Shown: positions 50,046 through 58,619, numbered from the stretch's first letter. The stretch: 64,000 bases of DNA from Qipengyuania sp. (GCA_019745075.1 JAIETR010000007.1:1-64000), one strand, 5' to 3'. Notes: a model not told the origin generated them from the sequence alone. Numbers and translations are program-made.

Positions 50046-51539
50046 TTAGCCGCCGGCCCGGAGGGGCCCGCCGATCCCGATCTCGCGCCCGCGCGCCATT
50101 CCCGGCCGCTTCCATACCGTTATCGCCGCCAACAGCAGGGACAGGTCGATCGCCAGCACGCCCGGCTCGACCCACCGGAAGGCGAGGACATGCGCGACCG
50201 CCGTTCCGACCAGCGCCAGCGCCAGGCCGGCGCGCAGGCGCGCCTCGGCGACCAGCTCCGGGCGCAGCGCGGCGCCGGCGAGCGCGACCGCCAGCCCCAG
50301 CCAGAAGGTGGCGACCAGCGGCGCGTCGGGCCCGCCAAGCCCGCGCAGCCACGCCGTCAGCACCAGCAGCAGCGGGATGCCCCACACCACCACGATCCAG
50401 CATGCCGCGAGCCGCCGGCTGTCGCGGCCCCTGCGCTCGCGCTTGCACAGCCACAGCGTGGTCCCGGTGGCGGTGACCACGCAGAGCGCGAGGCCAAAGG
50501 CGATATAGGCCAGCTCCACCGGCAGTCCGGCGAAATCGCCGAAGTGCAGCTTGTACACCGAGCCGAAGGCCTGCCGCCCGATGCCGCCATCGGCGATTCC
50601 TACCTTGCCGGTGTAATTGCCCGCGCCGTCGAAGTTGTAGGCCTCGCCATAGATCAACCGCTGCGGATGTTCGGCGATGATCTGCACGAACTGTCCGCGC
50701 GTCATCGGATCGTGGACCACCACATAGGTCGGGAAGGTCTCGGGAAAGCGCGCCTGCACGGTTTCCAGCGCCCTTGCGATATTGGGGAGCGGCGCGGGGG
50801 CGCCGTCATGCGCCGGTTCCTCGCCGAAGATCTTGGCATAGACGGCGTCGGTCCGCTCGTGATCGAAACCCTGCGCCAGCGCGCTCGCTCCGGCATAGCT
50901 CAGCCCGATGAAAGCCCCGGTCAGAGTGACCGCCAGCGCGAAGGGCAGCGTCCATACCCCCAGCCGATTGTGCCAGTCGGCGCGCGCGAGCTGCGGATCG
51001 TGGCGCGCGCGCAGGCGAAACGCGTCCTTGACGATGCGCGGATGCGCGAGCACCCCGGTCACCAGCAGCGCCGCCAGCGCCACGCCGAGCGCGCCGACCA
51101 GGATCATGCCCCAGACGATCGGCAAAGTCAGGTTGATGTGCAGCGCCATCACGAACTCGGTCCACGTATGCGCCTCGCGGCCCGCGACCCGGCCCGCGCC
51201 ATCGACATACCAGGCCTTGTTGTCGGTGGTGACGACGGCACGGGGCAGATCGTGCGTGGGCATCCGCACGAACAGATACGCGGTCCTGGGCAAATCCTGC
51301 TCGCGGGCGAGCGCCGCGCCGAGCGAGGCCTGGGCCGCCGCGGGCGACAGCACCGGCGCTTCGGCGATATTCGGCTGCTCCCAGCGCTGCCAGCGGTCGT
51401 GCACCACGATCACGCAGCCGGTCAGCGCGATCAGATAGATCAGCGCCCCCGCCAGCAGCCCGATGGCGGCATGACCGGCAAGGGCGCGCTTGACGATACC
51501 GGGTCCGGTTTGCGCGGGTGCGGGTCGGGCTTCGGTCAT
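50046..51539 (-). CDS. PepSY-associated TM-helix membrane protein of an iron-uptake operon
   Basis: A 497-residue integral membrane protein of the PepSY-TM family (PiuB/FoxB-like), thought to help reduce ferric siderophores at the inner membrane. The first helix (LLAGALIYLIALTGCVIVVHD, ~30-50) and the HINLTLP and DWHNRLGVWTLPFALAVTLTGA segments, with histidines suited to haem or metal binding, are typical; the C-terminal third adds several helices. ATG at 51539 overlaps the stop of the preceding membrane-protein gene (ATGA). The receptor-membrane protein-PepSY order is a known iron operon layout. Confidence 0.88.
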   Translation of the reverse strand: MTEARPAPAQTGPGIVKRALAGHAAIGLLAGALIYLIALTGCVIVVHDRWQRWEQPNIAEAPVLSPAAAQASLGAALAREQDLPRTAYLFVRMPTHDLPRAVVTTDNKAWYVDGAGRVAGREAHTWTEFVMALHINLTLPIVWGMILVGALGVALAALLVTGVLAHPRIVKDAFRLRARHDPQLARADWHNRLGVWTLPFALAVTLTGAFIGLSYAGASALAQGFDHERTDAVYAKIFGEEPAHDGAPAPLPNIARALETVQARFPETFPTYVVVHDPMTRGQFVQIIAEHPQRLIYGEAYNFDGAGNYTGKVGIADGGIGRQAFGSVYKLHFGDFAGLPVELAYIAFGLALCVVTATGTTLWLCKRERRGRDSRRLAACWIVVVWGIPLLLVLTAWLRGLGGPDAPLVATFWLGLAVALAGAALRPELVAEARLRAGLALALVGTAVAHVLAFRWVEPGVLAIDLSLLLAAITVWKRPGMARGREIGIGGPLRAGG

Positions 51540-52078
51540 GCGATCATCCACAGCAGCGTTCCGATCAGCGCCGCGATAGCGGGCTGGCTCGCCATGTCAC
51601 GCGGGCCGGGGCGCGTCATCTGCCAGCTCATCAGCAGCGCCCATGCCAGCGGCTGCACGAACAGCATGACGGCAACCGAATTCGCACCCTGCGCGCCACC
51701 GCCGGTCATCAGCGCGTTGAGGGCGTAAGCCAACCACAGCGAGGCGGCGAAGCCGACCGGCGCCACCAGCGCGAACACCGCCAGCCTGCGTCCGGTCTCG
51801 CGCCACGAATGCGGCAGCGTGACCGAAGGGGCGCTTCCGGCCTTGCGGGCGCGGCCCGCCGGCGAGGCCCACGCGGCCTGCAGGATCAGCGCAAGCGCCG
51901 CCGCCATCCCGGCCACGCCGCCCAGCGCCAGCCCCCAGGCGCCATGCGCCAGCGTCAGCGCGATGAGCGAGGCGGCCGCCAGCAGCCACCCCGCCGCCGC
52001 CAGTCCGCGCCGTCCGCCCCAGCCGAGGCGGAGGAGCAGCAGCGAAAGCCCCGCTCCGCCCAGCGCCAGCGCGCTCAT
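51536..52078 (-). CDS. Membrane protein of the siderophore operon, possible DUF3325-DUF3649 fusion
   Basis: A 180-residue membrane protein with about six hydrophobic segments. The N-terminal half (three Leu/Ala-rich helices with a GGRRGLAAAGWLL turn) resembles DUF3325, and the C-terminal half (RRLAVFALVAPVGF, then LMSWQMTRPGPRDMASQP) resembles DUF3649, two small proteins often encoded separately between a TonB receptor and a PepSY protein. Here they would be one chain. Start ATG at 52078 shares one base with the receptor stop; its stop overlaps the PepSY gene start. Family assignment is tentative. Confidence 0.7.
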   Translation of the reverse strand: MSALALGGAGLSLLLLRLGWGGRRGLAAAGWLLAAASLIALTLAHGAWGLALGGVAGMAAALALILQAAWASPAGRARKAGSAPSVTLPHSWRETGRRLAVFALVAPVGFAASLWLAYALNALMTGGGAQGANSVAVMLFVQPLAWALLMSWQMTRPGPRDMASQPAIAALIGTLLWMIA

Positions 52079-54186
52079 CAGTACCTCACGCTCACCGTGC
52101 CCAGGATCGAGCGCGGCGCGCCGTAATAGCTCTGGTTGAAGGTCAGCGAGGAGAGATAGCGGGCGTTGGTCAGGTTGCGCAGGTTGAGGCTCAGCCCGAC
52201 ATTCCCGGTCAGGTCGTAGCGCGCGAGCAGATCGATCAGCGCATAGGCGCCTTGTTCGATCCGGATCGACCGCCCGGTGGTGACGGATACTCCGCCCGGC
52301 TCGAAGGAGAAGCCGCTCTGGTATTGCGCCGAAGCGCCCAGCTTCCACCGCTCCAGTCCAGGCGGCGAATAGGTGAGGTTGAGCCGGCCGATATTGCGCG
52401 GCACGAAGGTCCGCTCGGGCCGGTCGTTCTCGTCGCGGATGCGCATCGCCGTGAAGCCGCCGGTCGCCTGCAGGCCGCGGGCGAGCATGCCGCCGAACTC
52501 GAGCTCGGCGCCGGTGGAGGTCGCATCGACGGGCTCGTAGACGGTGCGCCCCAGCGCGGGATCGAATCGGCCGAAGGCGGTGTTCATCTGGCGCGCCCGG
52601 AACACCGCGGCGCTGGCGTAGAGGCGGCCGCCGTTCCACTCGCCCTTGAGCCCGGCCTCGATATTGTCGCCCTCGATCGGCGGCAGGATGCGGTTGGCGG
52701 CGTTCAGCTCCACCTGCGGGCGGAAGATGGTGGCGTAGCTGGCGTAGGCGCTGACGCTGGGCGTCAGGTCGAAGGTCGCGCCCACGAACGGCAGGAAGCG
52801 GCTGGCGTCGAAGTTCTGCGGGGCGCCGTAGGAGACGCCCTCGCTGCTGGCGCGGGTATAATTGCCGCCGAGCATCAGCTTGAGGCTGTCGGACGGATTC
52901 ATCCGGACCAGGCCATAGACGGTCTCGCGCCGCGTGTGCTGATTGAGGCTGAGTTCGAACGCGGGAAAATCGGGCCGCGGGAAGTCGCCCCGGAACAGCG
53001 TGGCGAGCGGCAGCGCCAGCCCGACCCGCGAATAGTCGTAGGCCGAATATTGCAGATAGCTTTGCGCGCCGCGATTGGCGCCCACCATCACATCGTGCTC
53101 GCGCCCGCCCAGGCTCACCTTGCCCGCGACATAGCCCTCGATGGTGAGGTTGCGGGTCTCGCCGCTGAACTTGCCGGGATAGCTGAAGATCCCCTCGCCG
53201 GTGGTGCGGTCGGGATTGCCGTAGATGTAGAGCAGCTCGTCGTCCTCGCTCACCGCGCGGCGCAGCACGGTGAGGCGCGCGCTCCAGCCCCCGCCGAAAT
53301 CATGCGCCAGATCGCCGAAGATCTGCCGGTCGATCACGTTCCAGCCCGCCCAGTTGGGGGCGTAGTTGGCCTCGCGCCGGAAATCGATGCGGGTGCCGTC
53401 GGTATAATAGAGCGGGATCGCGCCCCACATGGCGTTGCGGCTCCGGTGATCCTGCTGGCCATAGCCGGCGCTGAGCACGGTATTGGGCCCGAGGTCCGCC
53501 TCCACGATGCCGTAGCCGGTCCACCGGCGCAGCCTGTAGCGCTCGAGCTGGCTGCCGCTGTCGAGATAGGCCCCCACGGCCCGCGCGCGGATGGCGCCGC
53601 CGCGGACGATCGGCACGCTGACATCGCCATCGAGGCGCAGCGTATCGAACGAGCCATATTGCACGCTGCCCGCCAGCCGCGTGTCGGCATAGGGGCGCTT
53701 GCGGATGAAGTTGACCACCGCGCTCGGGTTGCCTGTCGACGAGAGCAGCCCCGGCGCGCCGCGCACCACCTCGATGCGGTCGTAGATCGCGGTGTCGAGC
53801 GAGCCGGTCTGGATGCCGAAGGCGAAGGGCAGGCCCACGCCGTCGATCTGGAAGGTCTGGATGTCGAATCCGCGCGCCGAATAATAGACGCGGTCGGTTT
53901 CGGCGGCGAGCACGCTCACGCCCGGCACGGTGGTGAGCAGCGCGTTGACGTCGTTGAGCCGGAAATCGTCGATCTGCGCGCGCGTCGCCACGCTGATCGA
54001 TTGCGGCGTCTCCTTCTGGCTCAGCGGAATGCGAAAGCCGGTGCGCTGTTCCTCGACGCCGTAGCCGCCGCTGCCCTCGCTGCGCTGTCCGGTGACGACG
54101 ATCTGCGGCGGATCCTCGGCCGCGGCGCTCTCCGCGGTCGTGGCGGCGGCGGCGGCGGCGAGAACAAGCGACGAGAAAACTGGCAT
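52078..54186 (-). CDS. TonB-dependent siderophore receptor
   Basis: A 702-residue outer-membrane receptor of the ferric-siderophore type. Signal peptide MPVFSSLVLAAAAAATTAESA, TonB box PQIVVTG (residues ~26-32), a plug with QKETPQSISVATRAQIDD and IEVVRGAPGLLSSTGNPSAVVNF (FhuE/FpvA style), and a barrel ending in SVRY. The ATG at 54186 places the signal at the N-terminus. It begins a three-gene iron-uptake operon and has a Fur-like palindrome at 54239-54263. Confidence 0.92.
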   Translation of the reverse strand: MPVFSSLVLAAAAAATTAESAAAEDPPQIVVTGQRSEGSGGYGVEEQRTGFRIPLSQKETPQSISVATRAQIDDFRLNDVNALLTTVPGVSVLAAETDRVYYSARGFDIQTFQIDGVGLPFAFGIQTGSLDTAIYDRIEVVRGAPGLLSSTGNPSAVVNFIRKRPYADTRLAGSVQYGSFDTLRLDGDVSVPIVRGGAIRARAVGAYLDSGSQLERYRLRRWTGYGIVEADLGPNTVLSAGYGQQDHRSRNAMWGAIPLYYTDGTRIDFRREANYAPNWAGWNVIDRQIFGDLAHDFGGGWSARLTVLRRAVSEDDELLYIYGNPDRTTGEGIFSYPGKFSGETRNLTIEGYVAGKVSLGGREHDVMVGANRGAQSYLQYSAYDYSRVGLALPLATLFRGDFPRPDFPAFELSLNQHTRRETVYGLVRMNPSDSLKLMLGGNYTRASSEGVSYGAPQNFDASRFLPFVGATFDLTPSVSAYASYATIFRPQVELNAANRILPPIEGDNIEAGLKGEWNGGRLYASAAVFRARQMNTAFGRFDPALGRTVYEPVDATSTGAELEFGGMLARGLQATGGFTAMRIRDENDRPERTFVPRNIGRLNLTYSPPGLERWKLGASAQYQSGFSFEPGGVSVTTGRSIRIEQGAYALIDLLARYDLTGNVGLSLNLRNLTNARYLSSLTFNQSYYGAPRSILGTVSVRY

Positions 54187-54238
54187 TGCAAGGCGACTCC
54201 CTGTCGGATCGGCAGCCGCCCTACTGCCTTCCGCCAAT

Positions 54239-54263
54239 ATTGCAAGTCATTCGCATTTGCAAT
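54239..54263. promoter_or_regulatory. Fur-box-like palindrome upstream of the siderophore receptor
   Basis: The sequence has mirrored ends ATTGCAA ... TTGCAAT around GTCATTCGCAT, close to the GCAAAT-GATTC-GCATTTGC form of Fur sites in Gram-negative bacteria. It lies 53-77 bases before the receptor ATG and is more AT-rich than its surroundings. Iron repression of the operon is inferred. It also lies near the 3' end of the MmeI-like gene on the same strand. Confidence 0.55.
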
Positions 54264-54276
54264 CTCTGCACCCCGC

Positions 54277-57200
54277 TCACGGTCTGTGCTCGGCGCTGCG
54301 CTGCCGCGCCGCTCGCCGGGCCACGCGGCGATTGCTGGCGACGCCGGCGGTGGCGAGCGGGTTCACCAGCGCTTCGTAGAGCCCGAAGAGATGCTCCACC
54401 CGGTCGCGGTCGCTGGCGAAGGGCGCGCGCCGGTAGAGCCGGTCGACCGCCTCGTCGAGCGCGCGGTGCGCCTTGCGCAGATTGCTGGGCATGGTGTCGG
54501 GATCGTAGAGATCGGCCAGGCTCGAGGTCGGATGCGCGGCGCGCGCGTCGAGCACCCCCTGCGCCAACGCCTCGACCCTGGCGCGCTGCGCGGGCGTGGC
54601 CTCAGGCCAGGGGAAGGTGTTGTAGACGACACCAACAGAATACATATAATCGGACTTCATTCGGCCCGTGATGGCCCGCATCCAAGCCATGTGCATGGTG
54701 CTTGTGAGGATGCCGAATTCCCAGAAGCTTGCGTTGGAAAGAAGACGAAGCTTGTCGCTCGGAACCGATGGAGGTTCCAGCCAACCGATAGGTACGAAAT
54801 CGCGACGCTCCGAGCTTACCTGCGGAATTACGAGAAACGCCGCTTTTGGAATGACCGTCACGTGAAATTGCGTTGGGGCGCTTGCTAGGCTTGCCGCCGA
54901 ACTTCCTTCTTTCGCCCGCGTTCCGTCTGGCTTGCCCTTGGGGCCAATCTCGCTCTTCCGAAATTTCCGAACAAGCTCAAGCCGGGACGAGACCTCGGAC
55001 GAGGCGCGAACCGTAGCGGGTGGTGCGTCCTGGAGCGCAAGAATCCAGCGACGGCCATCATTGATGTATTCGCTTGCACCGAGGTAAGGCCGAATGAATG
55101 GGTCCATTGCTGGTTCTTTCTCCAACATGGATGCGCGTTCTTCGGCGCTGAAGGTTAGATAGCCACCGTCCAGCGGCTTGCTTCCAGTGAGGAGCCTGCT
55201 GGCGCCATTGATGGGCCTCCTTTCTTCCCGCACCACCAAATGCCGATCCGCGCCCTTGGCATCGAACAAATAGGCCGTCAGGGCGCCATGCCGGCTCTCG
55301 ACCGGGTCGCGCTTGATGTCGGGATAGCTGAACAGCCGCTTCTCCGCCGGCTCGAAGTCGCGGTGCGTCAGGCCGATTATCACCACATGGACATGCGCCT
55401 TGCCGCGCGCCTCGCTGAACCAGTTGAAGGTGCGGTGCGCGAAGGCGATCTCCAGCCCGTGGCGGTCGAACAGCAGCGGCCAGAGCTGCGCCACCTGCTC
55501 GCCCTGGACGATTGAATTGGTGGCGACGAAGGCGATGCGGATGCGGCGGTTGGCGGTTCCAAAGCCCCTCCCGTTGTTCCTCCGGAACAGCTTCGCTTCC
55601 AGGGGAGGGGTTGGGGTGGGGGATGTCAGGGGAAGCGGAGTCGGCACAGGCCCCACCCCCGTCCCCTCCCCTGGAAGCGAAGCTGTTCCGGAGGAACAAC
55701 GGGAGGGGCGACCGGCGCCATTCAGATACTGCCCCGCCTTGAGGAACCATGCCGCGACATAGTCGAGCGTGCCGCCCGAACCACCCAGCCCGGCGATCCG
55801 CCGTACCTGCGCGCGCTGCGCCGCAGTCTGGTATTTCGCTCCCACGAACGGCGGGTTGCCCATCACGAAGCTGCACCGTTCGGCGGGCAGCACATCGTTC
55901 CAGTCCACCTCCAGCGCGTCGCCGTGGTGGATCGTGGCGCCGCCGGTCAGCGGGATGCGCGCATAGTTGAGCCGGAACGCTTCGTTGATCGCATTGTTGG
56001 CGATGTGGTCCGCCATCCACAGCGCGACCTCGGCGATCATCGCCGGGAACTCCTCGTATTCGATGCCGTGGAACTGGTCGACCGTCACCCGGCTCAGCAG
56101 CGCGGCATCGATGGTCTGGTCGCGGTAGAGCTCCTTCAGGCAATCGAGCTCGAGCTTGCGGATTTCGCGATAGGCGATGACGAGGAAATTGCCGCAGCCG
56201 CAGGCCGGATCGAGGAAGCGCATCCGCGCCAGCCGCGCCTGGAACTCCAGCAGCAGCTTGTCCCTGGCGGTCTTGCGCGACTTCAGAGCTTCCAACTCGG
56301 CGCGCAGATCGTCGAGGAACAGCGGGCCGATCGCCTTGAGGATGTTCTCCTCGCTGGTGTAGTGCGCGCCCCTGGCGCGCCGCTCCTTCGCGTCCATCAC
56401 GCTCTGGAACAGGCTGCCGAAAATCGCCGGGCTCACCGCCGACCAGTCGTGCCGGCAGGCGTCGAGCAGATCCTCGCGCATTTTCGCGTTGAAGACCGGC
56501 GTGCGCAGGTTTTCCGCGAACAGCCGCCCGTTGACGTAGGGGAACTGCTTCAGCTCGCCCGAGAGTTGCGCCTGCCGCTTGTCCTCGGGCGTGTCGAGCA
56601 CCTCGAACAGCTGATTGATCGCGCTCCCGACATTGCTCCCGTCCGGGTTGGTGTCGTGCTCGACGAGCTGGAGGAAGATGTCCTTGGGCTGGAAGATGCC
56701 GGTGTCGTCGGCGAACAGGCAGAACAGCAGCCGGACCAGATAACGCTCGAGATCGTGGCCGGTGTAGCCGCCTTCCTCCAGCGCATCGTGGATGCGGCCC
56801 ATCAGCCCGGCGGCCTCGATGGTGACCGCTTCCTGCCGCTCGAAGCTGACGCGGCGGCCGAGCATGAAGTCGAACGCCTGGACGTGCTTGTGCAGATCGG
56901 CGAGCTCGAAACGCAGCGGCTCGCCCGCGCTGTCGCGGTCGCGCAGCACCCAGTTCCGGAAATCGCAGGTGAGGATGAAGCGCGGCTGCTCGGTGGCGTG
57001 GATACCCGCCAGATAATCGAGCGCCTGTGTCTCCGCCTTCCTGAGGTCGAGCGTGGCGCTCTTCTGTTCGATCAGCAGGGTGCGCGGCCAGAACAGGTCG
57101 ATGAAGCCCTGCCTGTTGTCGAGCAGTTTGACCCGCCGTTCGTAGTCCGCGACCTGGCGGCGCTTGATCCCGAAGATTTCGAAGAAGTCGTTGTAGAAGC

Positions 57201-57291
57201 TCTGGGTCTCGCCCTTCTCGTAGCGAGCGGTCCGCCACTCCTCGCTGAAGGCCTTGGCCCGGCGCGCGATTTCATCCCAACCCAGCCGCAT
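54277..57291 (-). CDS. MmeI-like type IIG restriction enzyme and DNA methyltransferase carrying a palindromic insertion
   Basis: A 1004-residue combined enzyme. The N-terminal nuclease motif is Asp65 ... Glu75-x-Lys77 (FIDLFW ... LLIEQKS), with the same spacing as MmeI. A helical spacer follows, then the adenine-N6 methyltransferase with motif I FLDPACGCGNFL (~360) and motif IV NPPF (~480), and a C-terminal target-recognition region (~560-900). Residues ~528-576 are translated from a 144-base palindrome (55565-55708) and look unlike the family. Start ATG 57291 (a GTG two codons upstream is possible). No other defence genes adjoin it; methylation and cutting by one chain would make a complete system. 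Whether the insertion leaves it active is unknown. Confidence 0.87.
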   Translation of the reverse strand: MRLGWDEIARRAKAFSEEWRTARYEKGETQSFYNDFFEIFGIKRRQVADYERRVKLLDNRQGFIDLFWPRTLLIEQKSATLDLRKAETQALDYLAGIHATEQPRFILTCDFRNWVLRDRDSAGEPLRFELADLHKHVQAFDFMLGRRVSFERQEAVTIEAAGLMGRIHDALEEGGYTGHDLERYLVRLLFCLFADDTGIFQPKDIFLQLVEHDTNPDGSNVGSAINQLFEVLDTPEDKRQAQLSGELKQFPYVNGRLFAENLRTPVFNAKMREDLLDACRHDWSAVSPAIFGSLFQSVMDAKERRARGAHYTSEENILKAIGPLFLDDLRAELEALKSRKTARDKLLLEFQARLARMRFLDPACGCGNFLVIAYREIRKLELDCLKELYRDQTIDAALLSRVTVDQFHGIEYEEFPAMIAEVALWMADHIANNAINEAFRLNYARIPLTGGATIHHGDALEVDWNDVLPAERCSFVMGNPPFVGAKYQTAAQRAQVRRIAGLGGSGGTLDYVAAWFLKAGQYLNGAGRPSRCSSGTASLPGEGTGVGPVPTPLPLTSPTPTPPLEAKLFRRNNGRGFGTANRRIRIAFVATNSIVQGEQVAQLWPLLFDRHGLEIAFAHRTFNWFSEARGKAHVHVVIIGLTHRDFEPAEKRLFSYPDIKRDPVESRHGALTAYLFDAKGADRHLVVREERRPINGASRLLTGSKPLDGGYLTFSAEERASMLEKEPAMDPFIRPYLGASEYINDGRRWILALQDAPPATVRASSEVSSRLELVRKFRKSEIGPKGKPDGTRAKEGSSAASLASAPTQFHVTVIPKAAFLVIPQVSSERRDFVPIGWLEPPSVPSDKLRLLSNASFWEFGILTSTMHMAWMRAITGRMKSDYMYSVGVVYNTFPWPEATPAQRARVEALAQGVLDARAAHPTSSLADLYDPDTMPSNLRKAHRALDEAVDRLYRRAPFASDRDRVEHLFGLYEALVNPLATAGVASNRRVARRAARQRSAEHRP
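55565..55708. repeat. Long palindromic element inserted in frame in the MmeI-like gene
   Basis: Two 46-base arms (55565-55610 and 55663-55708) are perfect inverted copies around a 52-base loop; the loop ends (TTGGGGTGGGG and its near mirror) extend the pairing. The element is 144 bases, exactly 48 codons, and is read in frame through the gene on the minus strand. Its outer ends (CCCCTCCC...AGGGGAGGGG) match the short hairpin at 30240-30261. No transposase is present; it resembles a dispersed REP or palindromic-element insertion. Confidence 0.9.
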
Positions 57292-57360
57292 TCGCACCGA
57301 CCCTCCGGCGGCTTAAGTGACGGGCGGGGAGCGGGTTGTCCAGATGGGGCTAGTGGCGCC

Positions 57361-57747
57361 CTACCAGATCCGCTCCACCCCGAACGCGTCGAACAGCGTC
57401 TCGTTCGAAACGATCGGCACCCGCTCGATCCTCGCCTGGGCGATCAGCAGGCGATCGAACGGGTCCTTGTGCGGGATATCGAGCGAACCGGCGAGCGAGG
57501 CATGATCCATCGAGACGGGTAGCGCGGACCACTCGAGTTCGGCCATCATCCGCTGGTGATGCCGCGCAAATGGAGCTGCTTGCCTGAGCTTGCCCAGGCG
57601 GTGCTTCAGCGTGATCTCGAAGATCGAGACCGCGCTAATCAGAATTTCGGTGCTGTCGGAGGCGATCGCCGACCTTGCCGCGCGCGAGAGATGCGCGTCG
57701 TCCAGCACGCTCCACAGCAGCGCGTGCGTATCCAGCAGCAGCCTCAA
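57361..57747 (-). CDS. PIN-domain toxin (VapC-like) of a Phd-type module
   Basis: A 128-residue PIN-domain protein, expected to be an RNase toxin. Conserved acidic sites lie in LLLDTHALLWS (residues ~3-13), SIFEITLKHRLGKL (~43-56) and HKDPFDRLLIAQA (~94-106). The start overlaps the antitoxin stop by four bases. This is the type usually paired with Phd/YefM antitoxins. Confidence 0.88.
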   Translation of the reverse strand: MRLLLDTHALLWSVLDDAHLSRAARSAIASDSTEILISAVSIFEITLKHRLGKLRQAAPFARHHQRMMAELEWSALPVSMDHASLAGSLDIPHKDPFDRLLIAQARIERVPIVSNETLFDAFGVERIW

Positions 57748-57992
57748 ATCTTGCCGTCGTACCAGTGAGCAAGCTCTTCCTCGGAGAGCGGGTCGAAGAA
57801 GCCGTCGTCGAGGTCGAACTTGAACTGGCCCTTGAGCGCGCCCAACAGCGGTTTCTTCTTCGGCGGCGCCTCGCGCACCAGGCGCACCACCGGTTCCTTG
57901 TTACGCGAGATCACGACCTCCTCGCCCGCCAGCACCTTTTCGATGAGGCGCGACAAGTGCGTTTTCGCTTCGTGGACGCTGACGGTGGTCAT
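57744..57992 (-). CDS. Phd/YefM-type antitoxin
   Basis: An 82-residue antitoxin. The N-terminal Phd/YefM DNA-binding fold is seen in VSVHEAKTHLSRLIEKVLAGEEVVI, and SRNKEPVVRLVR follows; the C-terminal acidic tail (FDLDDGFFDPLSEEELAHW) should bind the toxin. A palindromic operator and promoter lie just before the ATG at 57992. Confidence 0.87.
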   Translation of the reverse strand: MTTVSVHEAKTHLSRLIEKVLAGEEVVISRNKEPVVRLVREAPPKKKPLLGALKGQFKFDLDDGFFDPLSEEELAHWYDGKI

Positions 57993-57998
57993 GGGGCT

Positions 57999-58027
57999 AG
58001 CTTAGTCAAGCGCTGGACTAAGTTCAA
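57999..58027 (-). promoter_or_regulatory. Promoter and operator of the Phd/VapC module, leaderless
   Basis: Minus strand: TTGAAC (58027-58022), 17 bases, TAAGCT (58004-57999), then six bases to the ATG. A perfect 7-base inverted repeat CTTAGTC ... GACTAAG (58001-58007 and 58016-58022) lies between and over the two boxes, ideal for autorepression. The -10 box is a weak match, but the spacing repeats that of the other two toxin-antitoxin promoters here. Confidence 0.5.
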
Positions 58028-58113
58028 GTCCTGCCTCCGGCCTGCATTGGCCGCGCCGCGACGCGGGAGAAATCCCCGTCCTCGAACGGCGGGTGGCCGA
58101 GCTCGAAAGAGAT

Positions 58114-58141
58114 CGGCCGGCGCGATGGGTCGCGCCGGCCG
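58114..58141 (-). terminator. Strong hairpin after the Tyr/Asn/Gly-rich protein gene
   Basis: A perfect 12-base stem (58114-58125 with 58130-58141; CGGCCGGCGCGA and its complement) closes a 4-base loop. On the minus strand it is followed by ATCTCTTTCG, a weak U-rich tract. It lies 44 bases after the stop at 58185, fitting a transcription terminator. Confidence 0.6.
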
Positions 58142-58184
58142 AGAGATTGGGCTTCCGATCGATCGCCGTCAGCCGGCGGTGCGA

Positions 58185-58619
58185 TCAATGACCACGGCGG
58201 GGGCTGTCGTAGCCGTTGTCGTAGCCGTAGCCGTTGTAGCCGTTGTTGTAGCCGTAGCCGTTGTTATAGCCGTAGCGGGTGTCATAGCCGTTGTAACCGT
58301 TGTTGTAGCCGTGGCGGTTGGTCCGGATGTCCTTGCGCTCGTGCCTGTTCAGCCGGTTATAGTTGTTGTAGTTGTTGTAGTTGTCATAACCGCCGTAATA
58401 GCCCTGGTTGCCGTAATAGCGCGGCTGGCGGTTGACGCTCGACGCGATCGCGGCGCCGATCGCCACGCCGACGATGCCGCCGATCACCGCCGAGCTGGTT
58501 GCGTTGCCGCGGCCATGTCCATAGCCGTCGCGCGCCTGGGCCGCCGCGGGGGCCACGCCTCCGAGCACGGTCGCTCCGAGCGCAAGGCCCAAGGCGGTCC
58601 TTTTGAAAATCCTGTTCAT
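58185..58619 (-). CDS. Secreted Tyr/Asn/Gly-rich repetitive protein
   Basis: A 144-residue exported protein. Signal peptide (MNRIFKRTALGLALGATVLG...AAAQA, residues ~1-30), a Gly/Ala/Ile membrane-like segment (SAVIGGIVGVAIGAAIASSV, ~44-63), then a low-complexity tail of Tyr, Asn and Gly (NNGYNGY, YDNYNNYNNYN) with a basic patch in the middle. The membrane-like stretch resembles the glycine-zipper region of small envelope proteins. I recognise no family; cell-surface or envelope location is inferred. The start ATG at 58619 places the signal first; the gene ends in a hairpin. Confidence 0.75.
   Translation of the reverse strand: MNRIFKRTALGLALGATVLGGVAPAAAQARDGYGHGRGNATSSAVIGGIVGVAIGAAIASSVNRQPRYYGNQGYYGGYDNYNNYNNYNRLNRHERKDIRTNRHGYNNGYNGYDTRYGYNNGYGYNNGYNGYGYDNGYDSPRRGH
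58208..58320. repeat. Short tandem-like repeats coding the Tyr/Asn/Gly tail
   Basis: Imperfect copies of GTAGCCGTTGT and GTAGCCGTAGCC follow each other and encode the YNNGYNGY units on the minus strand. Copy number could vary between strains. It is coding and has no spacer regularity. Confidence 0.6.

Noticed and set aside
55565-55708. Terminal inverted repeats of an insertion sequence
   Set aside because: Only 52 bases lie between the arms and no transposase frame is present.
58208-58320. CRISPR-like repeats
   Set aside because: Units are short, adjoining, irregular and in frame within a coding gene, without unique spacers.
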